The position numbers and the translations under genes were made by a program. Positions 44,689-54,441 of a stretch of 64,000 nt of DNA are shown here, in pieces; within the stretch, counting starts at the first letter, position 1, and each line of letters begins with the position of its first letter. Source of the DNA: Pseudofrankia inefficax (GTDB lineage: Bacteria > Actinomycetota > Actinomycetes > Frankiales > Frankiaceae); the NCBI RefSeq assembly GCF_000166135.1, contig NC_014666.1:1426001-1490000 (forward strand), read 5' to 3'. The notes below the pieces were generated by a model. That model made no database searches and was not told the DNA's origin. It saw only the letters and a program-made list of their open reading frames with translations.

Positions 44689-46380
44689 TCAGACCGGGCG
44701 GTGCTGGCGCATCCAGGTCTCGATATCTCCGACCGCCCGCGGGAGAGCGGCCGACAGGTTGCGGGAGCCGTCCGAGGTGACAAGGATGTCGTCCTCGATG
44801 CGCACGCCGATGCCGCGCAGCTCAGGTGGGACCGTCAGATCGTCGGGCTGGAAGTAAAGCCCGGGCTCCACGGTGAGCACCATCCCGGCGGCCAGATCCG
44901 CGTTGCGGTACGTCGCATCCCTCGCCTGCGCGCAGTCGTGAACATCCAGACCGAGCATGTGCGAGGTGGAGTGCAGTGTGTAGCGCCGGTGCACGCCGGC
45001 GCCCGGCGCTTTCGTGTCCTCGGAGAGTGACTGCTCGACACTCGCCGGCAGCAGGCCCCAGTCGTGCAGTGCGGTGGCAATCACCCGCATGGCCGCCCGA
45101 TGCGGGTCCAGGTACGCCGCGCCGGGCCGGACGGCGTCAATTCCGGCCTGCTGCGCGGCCAGCACCACCTCGTAAACCCTGCGCTGCACGTCGCTGAACG
45201 CACCGCTGATCGGCAGTGTGCGGGTCACGTCCGCGGTGTAAAGCGAGCGGCTTTCCACCCCCATGTCCAGAAGGGCGAGCTCCCCGGGGCGCACCGGGCC
45301 GTCGTCGCGCCACCAGTGCAGTGTGGTCGCGTGGTGTCCACAGGCCACGATCGAGCCGTATCCGACGTCGTTGCCGTCGACCCTGGCCCGCCGCCAGAAC
45401 GTTCCCTCCAGCCAGCGTTCGCCGTTGGGGAGCCTGGCCGCCGCCGGCATCTCGACGACGCATTCGGTGAAGCCACGCACCGTCGCGGCGACGGCCTCCT
45501 CCATCCGGGCGATCTCGTAGTCGTCCTTCAGCAGCCGGAGCTCCGACAACGCCTCGGCGAGTTCACCGTCCCGACTCGGCGCATCCGCGCGGGCGGCCCG
45601 CCGGCCGGGATAGGTAAGCACCGCCTCGTCGACCTGAGCGTCCAGCCCACGCAGCACCCGCGTGTTACCAGGGGCGAGCCGGCCCAGCGCGGCCGGGAGT
45701 TCCGTCAGCGGCCGGCATTCGATCTCCAGCGCCTCGGACGTCTCCCGAACACCGGGTCGCGGGCCGACCCAGAGCTCACCGAGACGGTCGGTGTAGAAGG
45801 CCGGCGTCGACCGGTCGGAGCGGTCGGCCACGTACAGCACGGTGTCGTGCTCGCCGGCTGGATTCGGCAGCAGCAGCAGAACCGCGTCCGGATCACGGCA
45901 GCCGGTGAGCCAGAAGAAGTCGCTGCCTGGCCGGAATGGGTAGTCGGTGTCGTTTGCCCGTACCCGCAGCCCGCCGGTCGGAATCACCAGGGCCTCGGCG
46001 GGGAATCGGGTCCCGAGCAGCGCGCGTCGTTTCGCGGCGTAGGGAGCGGCGTCGTCGCGGGTCCCCGAGAGATCCGCGGGCGGCGCCCACCCCGTCGCCA
46101 TGAACTGCCGGAACGCCGCGTGCGGTTCCTCGTCATGGCTCACCTGCCCGGCGGCGCGGCCACCGCTCGTCTCAGGCGTGGGCGCCGCGGCGTCTTCGGT
46201 GGGCCCGGGTGTTCCGGTGGTCACGGCCGTATCGGTGGTCACGGATGTTTCGGTGGTCACGGATGTTTCGGTGGTCACAGCCGGCCGGTCTCCCGGCACG
46301 GTCGGCGAAACGTCGGCTCGGTCGGTGAACGCGCCGCTCCCCGGCGGCGACGGTGAGCTTTCGGCGGGCTGAGCACTCAT
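44689..46380 (-). CDS. pepP: Xaa-Pro aminopeptidase (M24B)
   Basis: PepP removes N-terminal residues preceding proline. The C-terminal pita-bread fold keeps the metal ligands: two Asp in LLDMGVESRSLYTADVTRT, His in HSTSHMLGLDVHD, Glu in LTVEPGLYF and Glu in GVRIEDDIL. The AMP_N domain (KRRALLGTRFPAEALVIPTG) comes first. At 563 residues it carries a 75-residue N-terminal low-complexity segment with a VTTETS repeat. ATG at 46380. Divergent from the LCP gene. Confidence 0.95.
   Translation of the reverse strand: MSAQPAESSPSPPGSGAFTDRADVSPTVPGDRPAVTTETSVTTETSVTTDTAVTTGTPGPTEDAAAPTPETSGGRAAGQVSHDEEPHAAFRQFMATGWAPPADLSGTRDDAAPYAAKRRALLGTRFPAEALVIPTGGLRVRANDTDYPFRPGSDFFWLTGCRDPDAVLLLLPNPAGEHDTVLYVADRSDRSTPAFYTDRLGELWVGPRPGVRETSEALEIECRPLTELPAALGRLAPGNTRVLRGLDAQVDEAVLTYPGRRAARADAPSRDGELAEALSELRLLKDDYEIARMEEAVAATVRGFTECVVEMPAAARLPNGERWLEGTFWRRARVDGNDVGYGSIVACGHHATTLHWWRDDGPVRPGELALLDMGVESRSLYTADVTRTLPISGAFSDVQRRVYEVVLAAQQAGIDAVRPGAAYLDPHRAAMRVIATALHDWGLLPASVEQSLSEDTKAPGAGVHRRYTLHSTSHMLGLDVHDCAQARDATYRNADLAAGMVLTVEPGLYFQPDDLTVPPELRGIGVRIEDDILVTSDGSRNLSAALPRAVGDIETWMRQHRPV
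46211..46282 (-). repeat. 18-bp tandem repeat in pepP
   Basis: About four copies of an 18-bp unit (TTTCGGTGGTCACGGATG on the plus strand) encode VTTETS, VTTETS, VTTDTA, VTTGTP in the N-terminal tail. Confidence 0.88.
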
Positions 46381-46795
46381 GGGTCAACGTTAGGCCGAGC
46401 GGTTGGGACAGCGCGGCCGGCCGGGAAAGTCGAGGTACCCGGCCTCCGCCGGGCCCGGTGGTTCGCCGCGGCCGGCTGCGCGAAACCGCCGGTGAAATGG
46501 CACGACTGGCCCGAAGGCGCCACCGTCGTACCGGTCTGACCGGGGACGGACGATCTTCGGCCGCCGGTCCGGTCGGGAGTATCGGGCCACGTCGTGGACC
46601 GAATGTCGAAACGACGCGTCGGCGGACCGGGCAGACCGAAGCAGGAAAATCCGCGACGCCGCGCAGTCGGGAGGCCGACGCCGCAGGCGAGGCCCGATCC
46701 GTCCCGAATCGTGATACGCAAGGTGGTGGACCCGCCAGTCGGGTCGAACCTCCACGATCGGGATATCTCGGCGCATCCGCGGGGAGGCCTCCACC
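46381..46795. other. Divergent promoter region of pepP and the LCP gene
   Basis: No gene recognised in 415 bp. It presumably carries both promoters. Confidence 0.4.
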
Positions 46796-48112
46796 ATGAC
46801 GTGGCCAGACGAGCCGCGACCGCGCGGCGGGCAAGAGGGAACGCCGCGGCCTCGCTACCAGGGGAGCCCTCGCTACCAGGGGAGCCCTAGGTACCAGGGG
46901 AGCAGAGCCGCCGATCCGGGCGGGTATCCCGACGAGGACCAGCCCGTCCCGGCGCCACCGCGGCGGGGAGCCGAGGGCACCCGCCGGCTGGTGACGGCGG
47001 TCGCGGCGCTCTGCTCGCTCGGCGTCCTGCTGCTCGCGGCCTGCGGCTGGGGGGTCGTGCGCCACTACAACGGCCGGGTGCATCACGTCGACCTGAGCCT
47101 GGCCGCGGCGGGCCGCCCGGCGGCGGCTCGCGGTGGCACCGAGAACATCCTGCTGGTCGGCTCCGACTCGCGCGCCGGCCTGGGCGGCCAGTTCGGCGAG
47201 GTCGAGGGCCAGCGGTCGGACACCACGATCCTCGCCCATCTCGACCGCGACGGCTCGACGACGATGGTCTCGTTCCCGCGCGACCTGTGGGTGACAATCC
47301 CGTCCTACCAGTCGGGCGGGGTCACCCACGCCGAACAGCGGTCCAAGCTCAACTCCGCGTTCTCACTCGGCGGCCCGGCGCTGCTGGTGCGCACGATCGA
47401 GGGGCTCACCGGCCTGCGGGTCGATCATTACGTCCAGGTGGACTTCGGCGGTTTTCAGGCGATCACCGACGCTCTGGGCGGGGTGACGGTCTGCGTCAAG
47501 GAACTGCCGGCCTCGCTGCGTGCCCGCGGGTTCGACAACCTCCACGACAGGATGTCGGGCTGGTCGGGCCAGGTCGGCGCGAACCGGCTCGACGGCGCCC
47601 AGGCCCTGGCCTTCGTCCGGCAGCGGTACGGCCTGCCCGAGGGCGACCTGGACCGCATCCGCCGCCAGCAGCAGTTCCTCAGCGTGGTGTTCCACGCGAT
47701 GACCGCGCCGTCGACGCTGGCGAACCCGGTGCGGGTCCGCGACGTCCTGGACGCGACCACGTCCGCGCTGACGGTCGACCGGGGCACCAGCCTCACGGAT
47801 CTCGAGCCGCTGGCGCTGCGGATGCGGACGCTCACCGGCGGCGGCTCCGGGTTCGAGACGGTGCCGGCCACGCCCGCGACCCGCGCGGGCCAGTCGGTGC
47901 TGCTGGTCGACCCGGCGAAGCTCGCAGCCTTCCTCGCCCCGCTGCGGCCGGCGGCCACGGCCGCGCCGGGCGGCCTCCAGCCGCGGGCCGCGGCGTCGAC
48001 CAGCGTGACGCGCGCCGCGCGGCCCGCCGCGTTGCCGGCCGGCGGCGCGCCGGCCGCGGCCACCCAGCCTGCGACCGGTCAGTCGTCCGGCGGTTCGTCC
48101 TGTACGTACTGA
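46796..48112 (+). CDS. LytR-CpsA-Psr (LCP) family cell-wall glycopolymer ligase
   Basis: LCP enzymes attach glycopolymers such as teichoic acid or arabinogalactan to peptidoglycan outside the membrane. The 438-residue protein has a short cytoplasmic part with a RYQGSP repeat, one membrane helix (LVTAVAALCSLGVLLLAACG, about 65-84), then the LCP domain: NILLVGSDSRAG, SDTTILAHLD, VSFPRDLWVTIP, and LDGAQALAFVRQRYG with the conserved arginines. A low-complexity Ala/Pro tail ends the protein. GGGGAGG at 46781 precedes the ATG. Its end overlaps the convergent YihY gene by 34 bp. Confidence 0.94.
   Translation: MTWPDEPRPRGGQEGTPRPRYQGSPRYQGSPRYQGSRAADPGGYPDEDQPVPAPPRRGAEGTRRLVTAVAALCSLGVLLLAACGWGVVRHYNGRVHHVDLSLAAAGRPAAARGGTENILLVGSDSRAGLGGQFGEVEGQRSDTTILAHLDRDGSTTMVSFPRDLWVTIPSYQSGGVTHAEQRSKLNSAFSLGGPALLVRTIEGLTGLRVDHYVQVDFGGFQAITDALGGVTVCVKELPASLRARGFDNLHDRMSGWSGQVGANRLDGAQALAFVRQRYGLPEGDLDRIRRQQQFLSVVFHAMTAPSTLANPVRVRDVLDATTSALTVDRGTSLTDLEPLALRMRTLTGGGSGFETVPATPATRAGQSVLLVDPAKLAAFLAPLRPAATAAPGGLQPRAAASTSVTRAARPAALPAGGAPAAATQPATGQSSGGSSCTY
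46853..46904 (+). repeat. 18-bp tandem repeat in the LCP gene
   Basis: CGCTACCAGGGGAGCCCT is present in two exact copies and a third variant, encoding RYQGSP repeats in the cytoplasmic tail. Confidence 0.9.
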
Positions 48113-49437
48113 CTCCTGGCCGCCTCGGCGCCGGCCTCCGGTGACGCCGCCGGGGCCGAGTCAGGGGTGGGATCCTTGGCCACGGAGTCGTCCTGGGGCG
48201 CCTCGGGTGCCGGCGCGCCCGGGCGGCGCTGGTCCAGCGCCGCGTTGAGCTCGGCGCCGAGGAGGACCGCGAGGCCGGTGATGTAGAAGAACAGCAGCGC
48301 GGCGGCCGGAGCGGCGAGCGAGCCGTAGACCAGCTCGTTGCCGAAGACCCGCTCCAGGTACAGCCGCAGCACGTAGCTGCCCACCAGCCAACCGACCAGC
48401 GCGAACACGGCGCCGGGCAGCGCGCGCCGCCAGGGCCGCCGCTGCGGGAGGGCCTGGTGGTAGAGCGACGTCAGCACCGTCAGCGCGACCACCGCGACCA
48501 CCGGCCAGAACGCCGACTTGAGGAGCAGCTCGATCGTTGGATGATGCTTGGCGCGCAGGAGTTCGGCCAGCAGGCCCGGCCCCAGCACCAGCGCGGGCAG
48601 CAGGATGATGCCGGTGATGACCTGGATGATGAACAACCGCAGGGCGACGATCCGGCTGCGGACCGCGGAGCGCAGGTCGCGCTGGCCGTAGGCGATCGTG
48701 ATCGTGTTGACGAAGGTCGCCATGGCGGTCGAGCCGGTCCACAGCGACAGCACGAACCCGATCGAGATCACATCCGGGCGCCCGTGCGTCAGGATCTGGT
48801 CGACCGTCGGGCGGACCACGTCGTCGACGACGTCGGCGGTCAGCAGGTCGTCCGCGCCGCGCAGCAGGCTGTTGCGGATGCTGTTGACCGCGTCGGAGCC
48901 GAGCGCGTCGCCCAGGTAGCCGATCGACCCGAGCAGGGCCAGCAACAGCGGTGGCAACGACAGCAGCTGCCAGAAACCGGCCTCGGCCGCGAGGCCCAGC
49001 ACCCGGTCGCGCCAGGCGTTCGACATCGCGCGGGCCGCCACGCGTCCCGCGTCCGCCGCGTGCAGCCGCGTCGCCGCGACGACCCGGTGTACCAGCGGGA
49101 CGGCCGGCGCCTGGCCGGAGCCGTCGCCGGCCGGGCCGCCGTCGGCCTTCTGGGCCGCCGTACCGGCCGCCGACGACGTTGTGGCGCCGTTCGGGGGCCC
49201 GGCGGCGCCCGAGGGAGTGGTGGCGTCGCCAGCAGGCCTGTCGCGCTGATCGGGCTCGGGCCGGCCGTTGCTGGACCGCCGCCGCGCCGACGACGGCCCG
49301 GGCGGCTCGCCGGCCGGATGCGCTGCCGCGTGGTGGATGGACGTGGAGCGGTGCTCAGCGGGAGGCGTCTCGTGGCTTCCGGCCCCCCGTACGGGCGACG
49401 GCACCACCACGGGCGCGCGCTCGTTGGCCGTGGTCAC
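48079..49437 (-). CDS. YihY/BrkB-family membrane protein
   Basis: A 452-residue protein with a 130-residue low-complexity N-terminus and six predicted helices of the YihY/virulence-factor-BrkB family. Typical segments are LAAEAGFWQLLSLPPLLLAL, IGFVLSLWTGSTAMATFVNT and LYHQALPQRRPWRRALPGA, with GSLAAPAAALLFFYITGLAV near the end. The function of the family is unresolved (it was once misnamed RNase BN). The GTG at 49437 is a likely start; the C-terminal tail is acidic and overlaps the LCP gene. Confidence 0.9.
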   Translation of the reverse strand: MTTANERAPVVVPSPVRGAGSHETPPAEHRSTSIHHAAAHPAGEPPGPSSARRRSSNGRPEPDQRDRPAGDATTPSGAAGPPNGATTSSAAGTAAQKADGGPAGDGSGQAPAVPLVHRVVAATRLHAADAGRVAARAMSNAWRDRVLGLAAEAGFWQLLSLPPLLLALLGSIGYLGDALGSDAVNSIRNSLLRGADDLLTADVVDDVVRPTVDQILTHGRPDVISIGFVLSLWTGSTAMATFVNTITIAYGQRDLRSAVRSRIVALRLFIIQVITGIILLPALVLGPGLLAELLRAKHHPTIELLLKSAFWPVVAVVALTVLTSLYHQALPQRRPWRRALPGAVFALVGWLVGSYVLRLYLERVFGNELVYGSLAAPAAALLFFYITGLAVLLGAELNAALDQRRPGAPAPEAPQDDSVAKDPTPDSAPAASPEAGAEAARSQYVQDEPPDD

Positions 49438-49610
49438 GGCCCCAACCGTACGGGGTCGCCGGCCGGCGGTTGTGGACCATCTGTCGATGTGCGCGGTTGG
49501 CAGTATCCCCGCCGTGCTCCCGTTCCGCCAGGTGGGCGCACGGAGGGCCGGCATTGATGGCTGAGGGTGCTGTCCGCGAGCGCATCCGGGCTACTCGGCC
49601 ACAACGTGAC

Positions 49611-49689
49611 GCGGGCCTGCCGGGAGGCCGCCCGGGACCGGGCGACCACAGGGGTCGCCCGGCACGAGCGGCGGACCCGGCAGGCCCGC
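49611..49689 (-). terminator. Compound inverted repeat downstream of the small zinc-ribbon gene
   Basis: An outer perfect 14-bp stem (GCGGGCCTGCCGGG, 49611-49624, with 49676-49689) encloses an inner perfect 10-bp stem (CCGGGCGACC, 49638-49647, with 49653-49662). It begins 15 bp after the stop of the gene at 49704. Confidence 0.8.
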
Positions 49690-49703
49690 GCCAGTTCGGT
49701 TCG

Positions 49704-49907
49704 TCAGCTGCCGACGGTCAGCTTGTCTGACTCGTCGTGGTATTCGACGGCCATCTCGCGGAGCTTGGAGTCGTGGGACTTGGCGTGGTGCCGGCAGAAG
49801 AGCAGGTCGCTGCCACCGGGCAGGACGACGCGAACGTACGCCTGAGCGCCGCACCTGTCGCACCTGTCGAGGTTGGTCAGCGTCGGCTTCGTGGTAGTAC
49901 CAGTCAC
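49704..49907 (-). CDS. Small actinobacterial zinc-ribbon-like protein (DUF7455 type)
   Basis: A 67-residue protein with LDRCDRCGAQAYVRVVLPGG followed by LLFCRHHAKSH: two CxxC-type and CxxH metal positions, then an acidic tail. This short, highly conserved protein sits near sepH and sigma genes in many actinobacteria; its role is unknown. The GTG at 49907 follows GGAGAGGG. Upstream in-frame extension to 50012 is not protein-like. Confidence 0.88.
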   Translation of the reverse strand: MTGTTTKPTLTNLDRCDRCGAQAYVRVVLPGGSDLLFCRHHAKSHDSKLREMAVEYHDESDKLTVGS

Positions 49908-50219
49908 ACCCTCTCCAACTGTGTCCGGCGGCCAGAGCTTCCAGCCTGGCCGTGTGATCGGTCCCTCACACTTCGCTAGGACCGCCGGCCACGCGATGAG
50001 GTTGCATCGCATGGCGTCCGGTCATGCCGGCTGGAGTGGCGCCGTTGCGTCCAGAGCGGCCGTACCGCGTCCCGTTGGGTCTCCTCTGACCGCCGAGACC
50101 ACCATCTTCGACCCTTCCCGGAGTCGTGCCCCGCGTTTCGCGGTTTCCGGGACTTCAGCCCCCTTTCGGGGGATTGAGCGCCATGCGCCAGGGGCCGTGC
50201 CCCGCCTACCTACAGTTCG
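49908..50219. other. Intergenic region between the zinc-ribbon gene and sepH
   Basis: 312 bp without a gene. A short CCCCC-TTTC-GGGGG hairpin near 50160 may end sepH transcription. Confidence 0.4.
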
Positions 50220-53090
50220 CTAGGTGCGACGGGCTCCGAAGACGATGTCATCCCATGCTGGCACCGACTTGCGCCCACGTCGACCGCCTCCGGCACGTTC
50301 ACCAGTTCGGGGGGTGTTCCGCGGGCGGTTCGATGGCGGACTCCCGGCGTCCTTGTCACCCTCCGTAGCGGCCGATCCGGGCGTCCTGTCCTGGTTCTTC
50401 CCGGGCGACTTCTCCGGCTTGTCCTGCTTTTCGGCGGCTTTCGCGGCGGCGGCCGCCGCCGCGAGCCGGTTCACGCCGGTAGCCGACGTCTTCTTCGTCA
50501 CGTCGCCCTTCGCGGCGCCGGCCTGCGCACTCGCCTCGGTGGCGGCCGTCACCTCGGTTGGCGCTCCGTCACCGGTCGGTTCGTCAGCGTTCGGAACGTC
50601 GGCCGCCGCGTCCGTCGCGACGAGCTCCGGGTCGTGCGCGCCGGGGTCACCCGGAGTAGGTGCCTCGGCCGCCGCCGCGGCCGCGAGGGCCGCTCTGCCG
50701 CGCGCGGACGTCGTCCGGCCAGTCCTGGCCGAGACCGCGGCCGGGAGGGGCTCAGCGGCGGCCTCGGCCGCCGCTACCTGCGCGTCGGGGCCGGGCGTCG
50801 TCGGCGCGGGCGTGGTCGTGACGGGTGTGCTCGGGACGGCGGCCGACGGGCGGTCGGCGTCGGCCGCCCTGGCCGCCGGTCGGGCCGGGGAGCGGGAGGG
50901 CCGGGCCGGGACGACGGCCGGGCCCGCGACGCGTGGCGCGGCCAGGACCGGCTCCGCGGCCGGTGCGACGACCGGCAGGTCGTCCAGCTGGTCGGCCTCC
51001 GCCGGATCGGCGGCGGCCGGGAACTCGTCGCGAGCGGGCGCCTCCCACGACAGCGCCTCCTGGGCTGGTGGCGCGGTGGCGGGCCGGGAAGCCGCGCCGT
51101 GCTCCGGCGCCGTTGGGTCGACGGGCGCCTGCCGCGCCCACTGGTCGCCGGGGGTGCCGGCGCTGGCCTCGGCCGTGGCGGCGGTCTCGGCACGCCACGG
51201 GGTGTTCGAGGCCGGAGCCACCGCTGGCGGGGTGGGCCGAGGATCGGGCTGCCGGGCCACCTGGGGTGCCGGGGCAGGTGGGGTCGGTCGCGCGGTGGGG
51301 GTGCCGGGCGTTTCCAGGCCTGGCGGCGGCACCGGGCGCGGCTGGGCCGGTCGGGCCTCGGGCCGCTGTGGCGGGGCCGGAGGCAGCCCGGCGCGCTGGG
51401 GCGATGGCTGGGCCTGGGCGGCCGGCGGCCGGGCGGGCGCGGGCGCCGGGCGGGCCGGGGGAGCGGGCGTCCCCCGCGGCGGGGCGGTGGCCGGGCGCGG
51501 CAGCGGGCGGGCGGGCGCGGGCGACGGCGGGGCCAGGTGGTCGGCCGGCTCGTCGAACAGGTCCGCGTCGAGGGCGAGATCGAGGTCCGCGTCGTCGTGG
51601 TCCGGCCACCGACGGCCGTCGAGCGGCCGGGTCGGCCGTAGGTCCAGTGCCGGCGGCCGGGCCGGGCGGTGCGCCGCGGCCGGGCGAGCCGGGCGGCCCG
51701 CCTGCGCGGCGAAGGGCGTCTCGGGCTCGCCGGCCGGCGGCGCGATCGGCAGCCCGCCGGTGTGCTCCGGCGCGGGGAGGCGATAGGAGGGGGCGACCGG
51801 CGTCGGTCCGGTCGGCGGGCCGGCCGGCGCGCCTCGTCCGGCCGGGCCGCCGGCGTGCGGCGTCGCGTAGGGGTCCTGCGCGTACGGCTCGTCCGCGAAC
51901 GGGTCCTCGCCGAACAGCGGGCCGCCGTCCGGTTCGGCGTCGAACGGCTCCGCGGCGAACTGCGGGAACGGGCGGGGGGCGTCCGCGGCCTGGTAATGGG
52001 TCGGGACCGGCTGCTCCGGCGGCGGGTAGCCGTCCGTCTGGTATCGGGTCTGGCCGACGGGTTCCGGCCGCTGCGGGGCCGGCGGGTAGGCGGCGGGGTC
52101 CGGGTACTGGCCCGGCCGGGCGGCGCCCTGGCCGAGGTCGTCACGGGACGCCTGAGAAGCCTCACCCGGGTACTGGGAGGCGGGGTACTGGTCTCCCGGG
52201 AACCGGGCCGCGGGGTGCTGGGCGCCAGGGTGCTGGGCGCCAGGGTTCTGGGCGCCAGGGTTCTGGGCGCCAGAGTGCTGGGCCGCGGCCGGGTAGTGCT
52301 CCTGGGGCGCGGGCTGGAACGGAGCCGCCGGGCCGGGCGTCTCCTGGTAGCCGCCGGCGGGGAACGGCGCCGGCTGGGCGTACCGCGGCCGCTGGTCCCC
52401 CGAGTACCCGGGGGCCGGGCGGGACGGGCCGGGCTGCCCCGCCGTCGGTTCGGGCACCAGCGTGAGGGCGGGCGGGCCCTGGCGGGCCGGCGCGGGGGCG
52501 GGCGCGGCGGGTGCCGGCGCGGCGTCGAGGGGCTCGGGCGCGACGAGCGCGCGGGCGGCGTCGTCGTGCGGCCGGACCCGGCGGACCACCGGGTCCCAGG
52601 TCCAGCGGGCGCAGCGGCTCTCGGAGGTGAGCTGCACCAGCCAGATCCCGTCGACCCGGCGCCAGGCGTCCCACTGGGCGCTGTCGGGGTTGTCCTGCCC
52701 GGCCATCAGACGGGCGTCGACCACCTCGCCGAGCGGCCGGCCGGGGGCGCCACCGGCGTCCTTGGGCAGCAGCGCGGCGCGCGCCTCCTGCACCACCCGG
52801 GCACGTTCGGCGAGGACCGGGCCCTCGTAGCGCTCGACCCGCTCCACCGGAATGCCCGCGGCGCGGGCGACGTCGGCGGCGGTCTCGCCCGCGCGCAGCC
52901 TGGCCTGGATCTCACGCGGGGTCAGCGCGCTCTCGGTCCGGACCTCGCTGCGCCGGGCGCCGCGCAGCGCCGCGCGCAGCCGGTCGTCGACAGGGACCCG
53001 GAACTGGTCGGCGTCGGACCGGCTGCTCGCGTCGGCGAGCACGAGGTAGCCGCCGTCCTCGCTGAGTGCGACCGCCCGCAGCTCGCGCAT
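50220..53090 (-). CDS. sepH: Cell division protein SepH with greatly extended linker
   Basis: SepH (DUF3071) stimulates FtsZ assembly in actinobacteria. The N-terminus is typical: MRELRAVALSEDGGYLVLAD, then a helix-turn-helix (LTPREIQARLRAGETAADVA) and GIWLVQLTSESRCARWTWDP near 160. The C-terminal GRRGRKSVPAWDDIVFG motif is conserved. Between them lie about 700 residues rich in Pro, Ala, Gln and Tyr, followed by Ala/Lys-rich helix. Total length is 956 residues against roughly 350 in Streptomyces. ATG at 53090 follows GGGAGGAG. The linker contains a 15-bp repeat (52214-52273). Confidence 0.92.
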   Translation of the reverse strand: MRELRAVALSEDGGYLVLADASSRSDADQFRVPVDDRLRAALRGARRSEVRTESALTPREIQARLRAGETAADVARAAGIPVERVERYEGPVLAERARVVQEARAALLPKDAGGAPGRPLGEVVDARLMAGQDNPDSAQWDAWRRVDGIWLVQLTSESRCARWTWDPVVRRVRPHDDAARALVAPEPLDAAPAPAAPAPAPARQGPPALTLVPEPTAGQPGPSRPAPGYSGDQRPRYAQPAPFPAGGYQETPGPAAPFQPAPQEHYPAAAQHSGAQNPGAQNPGAQHPGAQHPAARFPGDQYPASQYPGEASQASRDDLGQGAARPGQYPDPAAYPPAPQRPEPVGQTRYQTDGYPPPEQPVPTHYQAADAPRPFPQFAAEPFDAEPDGGPLFGEDPFADEPYAQDPYATPHAGGPAGRGAPAGPPTGPTPVAPSYRLPAPEHTGGLPIAPPAGEPETPFAAQAGRPARPAAAHRPARPPALDLRPTRPLDGRRWPDHDDADLDLALDADLFDEPADHLAPPSPAPARPLPRPATAPPRGTPAPPARPAPAPARPPAAQAQPSPQRAGLPPAPPQRPEARPAQPRPVPPPGLETPGTPTARPTPPAPAPQVARQPDPRPTPPAVAPASNTPWRAETAATAEASAGTPGDQWARQAPVDPTAPEHGAASRPATAPPAQEALSWEAPARDEFPAAADPAEADQLDDLPVVAPAAEPVLAAPRVAGPAVVPARPSRSPARPAARAADADRPSAAVPSTPVTTTPAPTTPGPDAQVAAAEAAAEPLPAAVSARTGRTTSARGRAALAAAAAAEAPTPGDPGAHDPELVATDAAADVPNADEPTGDGAPTEVTAATEASAQAGAAKGDVTKKTSATGVNRLAAAAAAAKAAEKQDKPEKSPGKNQDRTPGSAATEGDKDAGSPPSNRPRNTPRTGERAGGGRRGRKSVPAWDDIVFGARRT
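52214..52273 (-). repeat. 15-bp tandem repeat in sepH
   Basis: Four copies of GGTGCTGGGCGCCAG or its GGTTCTG variant plus a partial unit encode a run of GAQHP/GAQNP pentapeptides. Confidence 0.9.
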
Positions 53091-53575
53091 GACGCCATCT
53101 CCTCCCGTCGCCTTGCCCGCGCCCCGCCCGACGGGCCGCGCTTCGTCCCGGCCGGCCGCGGTCCGAAGCCTGGACCGCGCCGCCCGGCAGGCCTCGACCC
53201 GCCGGCACCGCCGCACATCGTCCCGCGTCGTCGTCGCGCTGACTCCCGAACCCGCCCGGAAGCCGAGCCGGGCAGCAGGCGGGCACGGCCACGATCACGG
53301 AGGGTGAGGGGTGGCTGGTGACAGACGGTCGACGATGGGCGGGGAACGACGGTTGGCCTGCGCCGGTGGGCGTTCGACCAGTGGCCTCGGTGGACGCGAC
53401 CGGAGGCCAGGGCACCGCGCTGGGCGCCAATGGCATGGTCGCATCTGCTTTGGCCGGCTGGCCCGTGCCGGGCACCGACACCCATAGTCTGCCGTCCTGA
53501 CCGGGTCGCGGCGATGTTCACCCGACCGTCCGGGCGTGTCGCACCCGGTCGAAGCGCGCGAAGCGCCCACGTCGG
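53091..53575. other. Intergenic region between sepH and ppgK
   Basis: 485 bp with no recognised gene. It holds the sepH promoter region and the ppgK 3' flank. Confidence 0.4.
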
Positions 53576-54391
53576 TCAGGGCCGGCGGCCGCCGGGGGGG
53601 CGGGTGGCCGGCGGGCGGCGGCGGACCGTGCGGGACGGGATCCTCGGCCGGTTCTGGTCGATGCCGGCGGCCAGCGCGGCGCCGACGATGCCGGCGTCGT
53701 TGCGCAGCTGGGCCGGGACGACCTTGGTGCGCACCGTCAGCAGGTCGAGGAACTTGTCGGCCCGCTTGCTCACCCCACCGCCGATGATGATCAGATCTGG
53801 CCACAGCAGCGCCTCGACCGTGTTGAGGTACTTGCTGACGCGCTTGGCCCAGTGTTCCCAGCTCAGGTCCTCGCGTTCCCGGGCCGCCTCGGACGCCTTG
53901 GTCTCGGCGTCGTGGCCGCCGATTTCCAGGTGCCCCAGCTCGGTGTTCGGGATGAGCTGCCCGTGCAGGAACAACGCGGTGCCGATGCCGGTGCCGAAGG
54001 TGGTCATCACCACGAGGCCGGGCACGTCCCGCCCGGCGCCGAAGGCCATCTCGGCCACCCCGGCGGCGTCCGCGTCGTTGATGACGACGATCTCCCGCCC
54101 GCCGAGGGGCTCGGCCAGCGTGGCGGCGACGTCGGTACCGACCCAGCCCTTGGCGACGTTGGCCGCGGTCTGCGCGACCCCGCCCTGGATCACCGCGGGG
54201 AAGGTCACCCCGATCGGGCCCTGCCAGCCGAACTCGCCGACGATCTCGGCAACCACCGCGGCGACGGCGCCGGGCTCCGCCGGGCTCGGGGTGGCCAGCC
54301 GGACTCTGGGCGCGGCCAGCGTGCCGTCGTCGATCTCCACCGGTGCGCCCTTGATGCCGGACCCGCCGATGTCGACTCCGAAGACGCGCAT
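53576..54391 (-). CDS. ppgK: Polyphosphate glucokinase (ROK family)
   Basis: PpgK phosphorylates glucose with polyphosphate or ATP. The 271-residue protein has the phosphate loop [45 protein letters not shown] with the catalytic Asp, [14 protein letters not shown], and the polyphosphate-enzyme block [12 protein letters not shown] (here [13 protein letters not shown]) with [12 protein letters not shown]. The ATG at 54391 follows GGAGGGAG; the frame is open upstream through a tandem repeat. The C-terminal 20 residues are Arg/Pro-rich. Confidence 0.94.
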   Translation of the reverse strand: MRVFGVDIGGSGIKGAPVEIDDGTLAAPRVRLATPSPAEPGAVAAVVAEIVGEFGWQGPIGVTFPAVIQGGVAQTAANVAKGWVGTDVAATLAEPLGGREIVVINDADAAGVAEMAFGAGRDVPGLVVMTTFGTGIGTALFLHGQLIPNTELGHLEIGGHDAETKASEAAREREDLSWEHWAKRVSKYLNTVEALLWPDLIIIGGGVSKRADKFLDLLTVRTKVVPAQLRNDAGIVGAALAAGIDQNRPRIPSRTVRRRPPATRPPGGRRP

Positions 54392-54441
54392 CCCACTCCC
54401 TCCAACGCCGTCCGCCCGCCGGTGACGTCGTCGACCGACTA

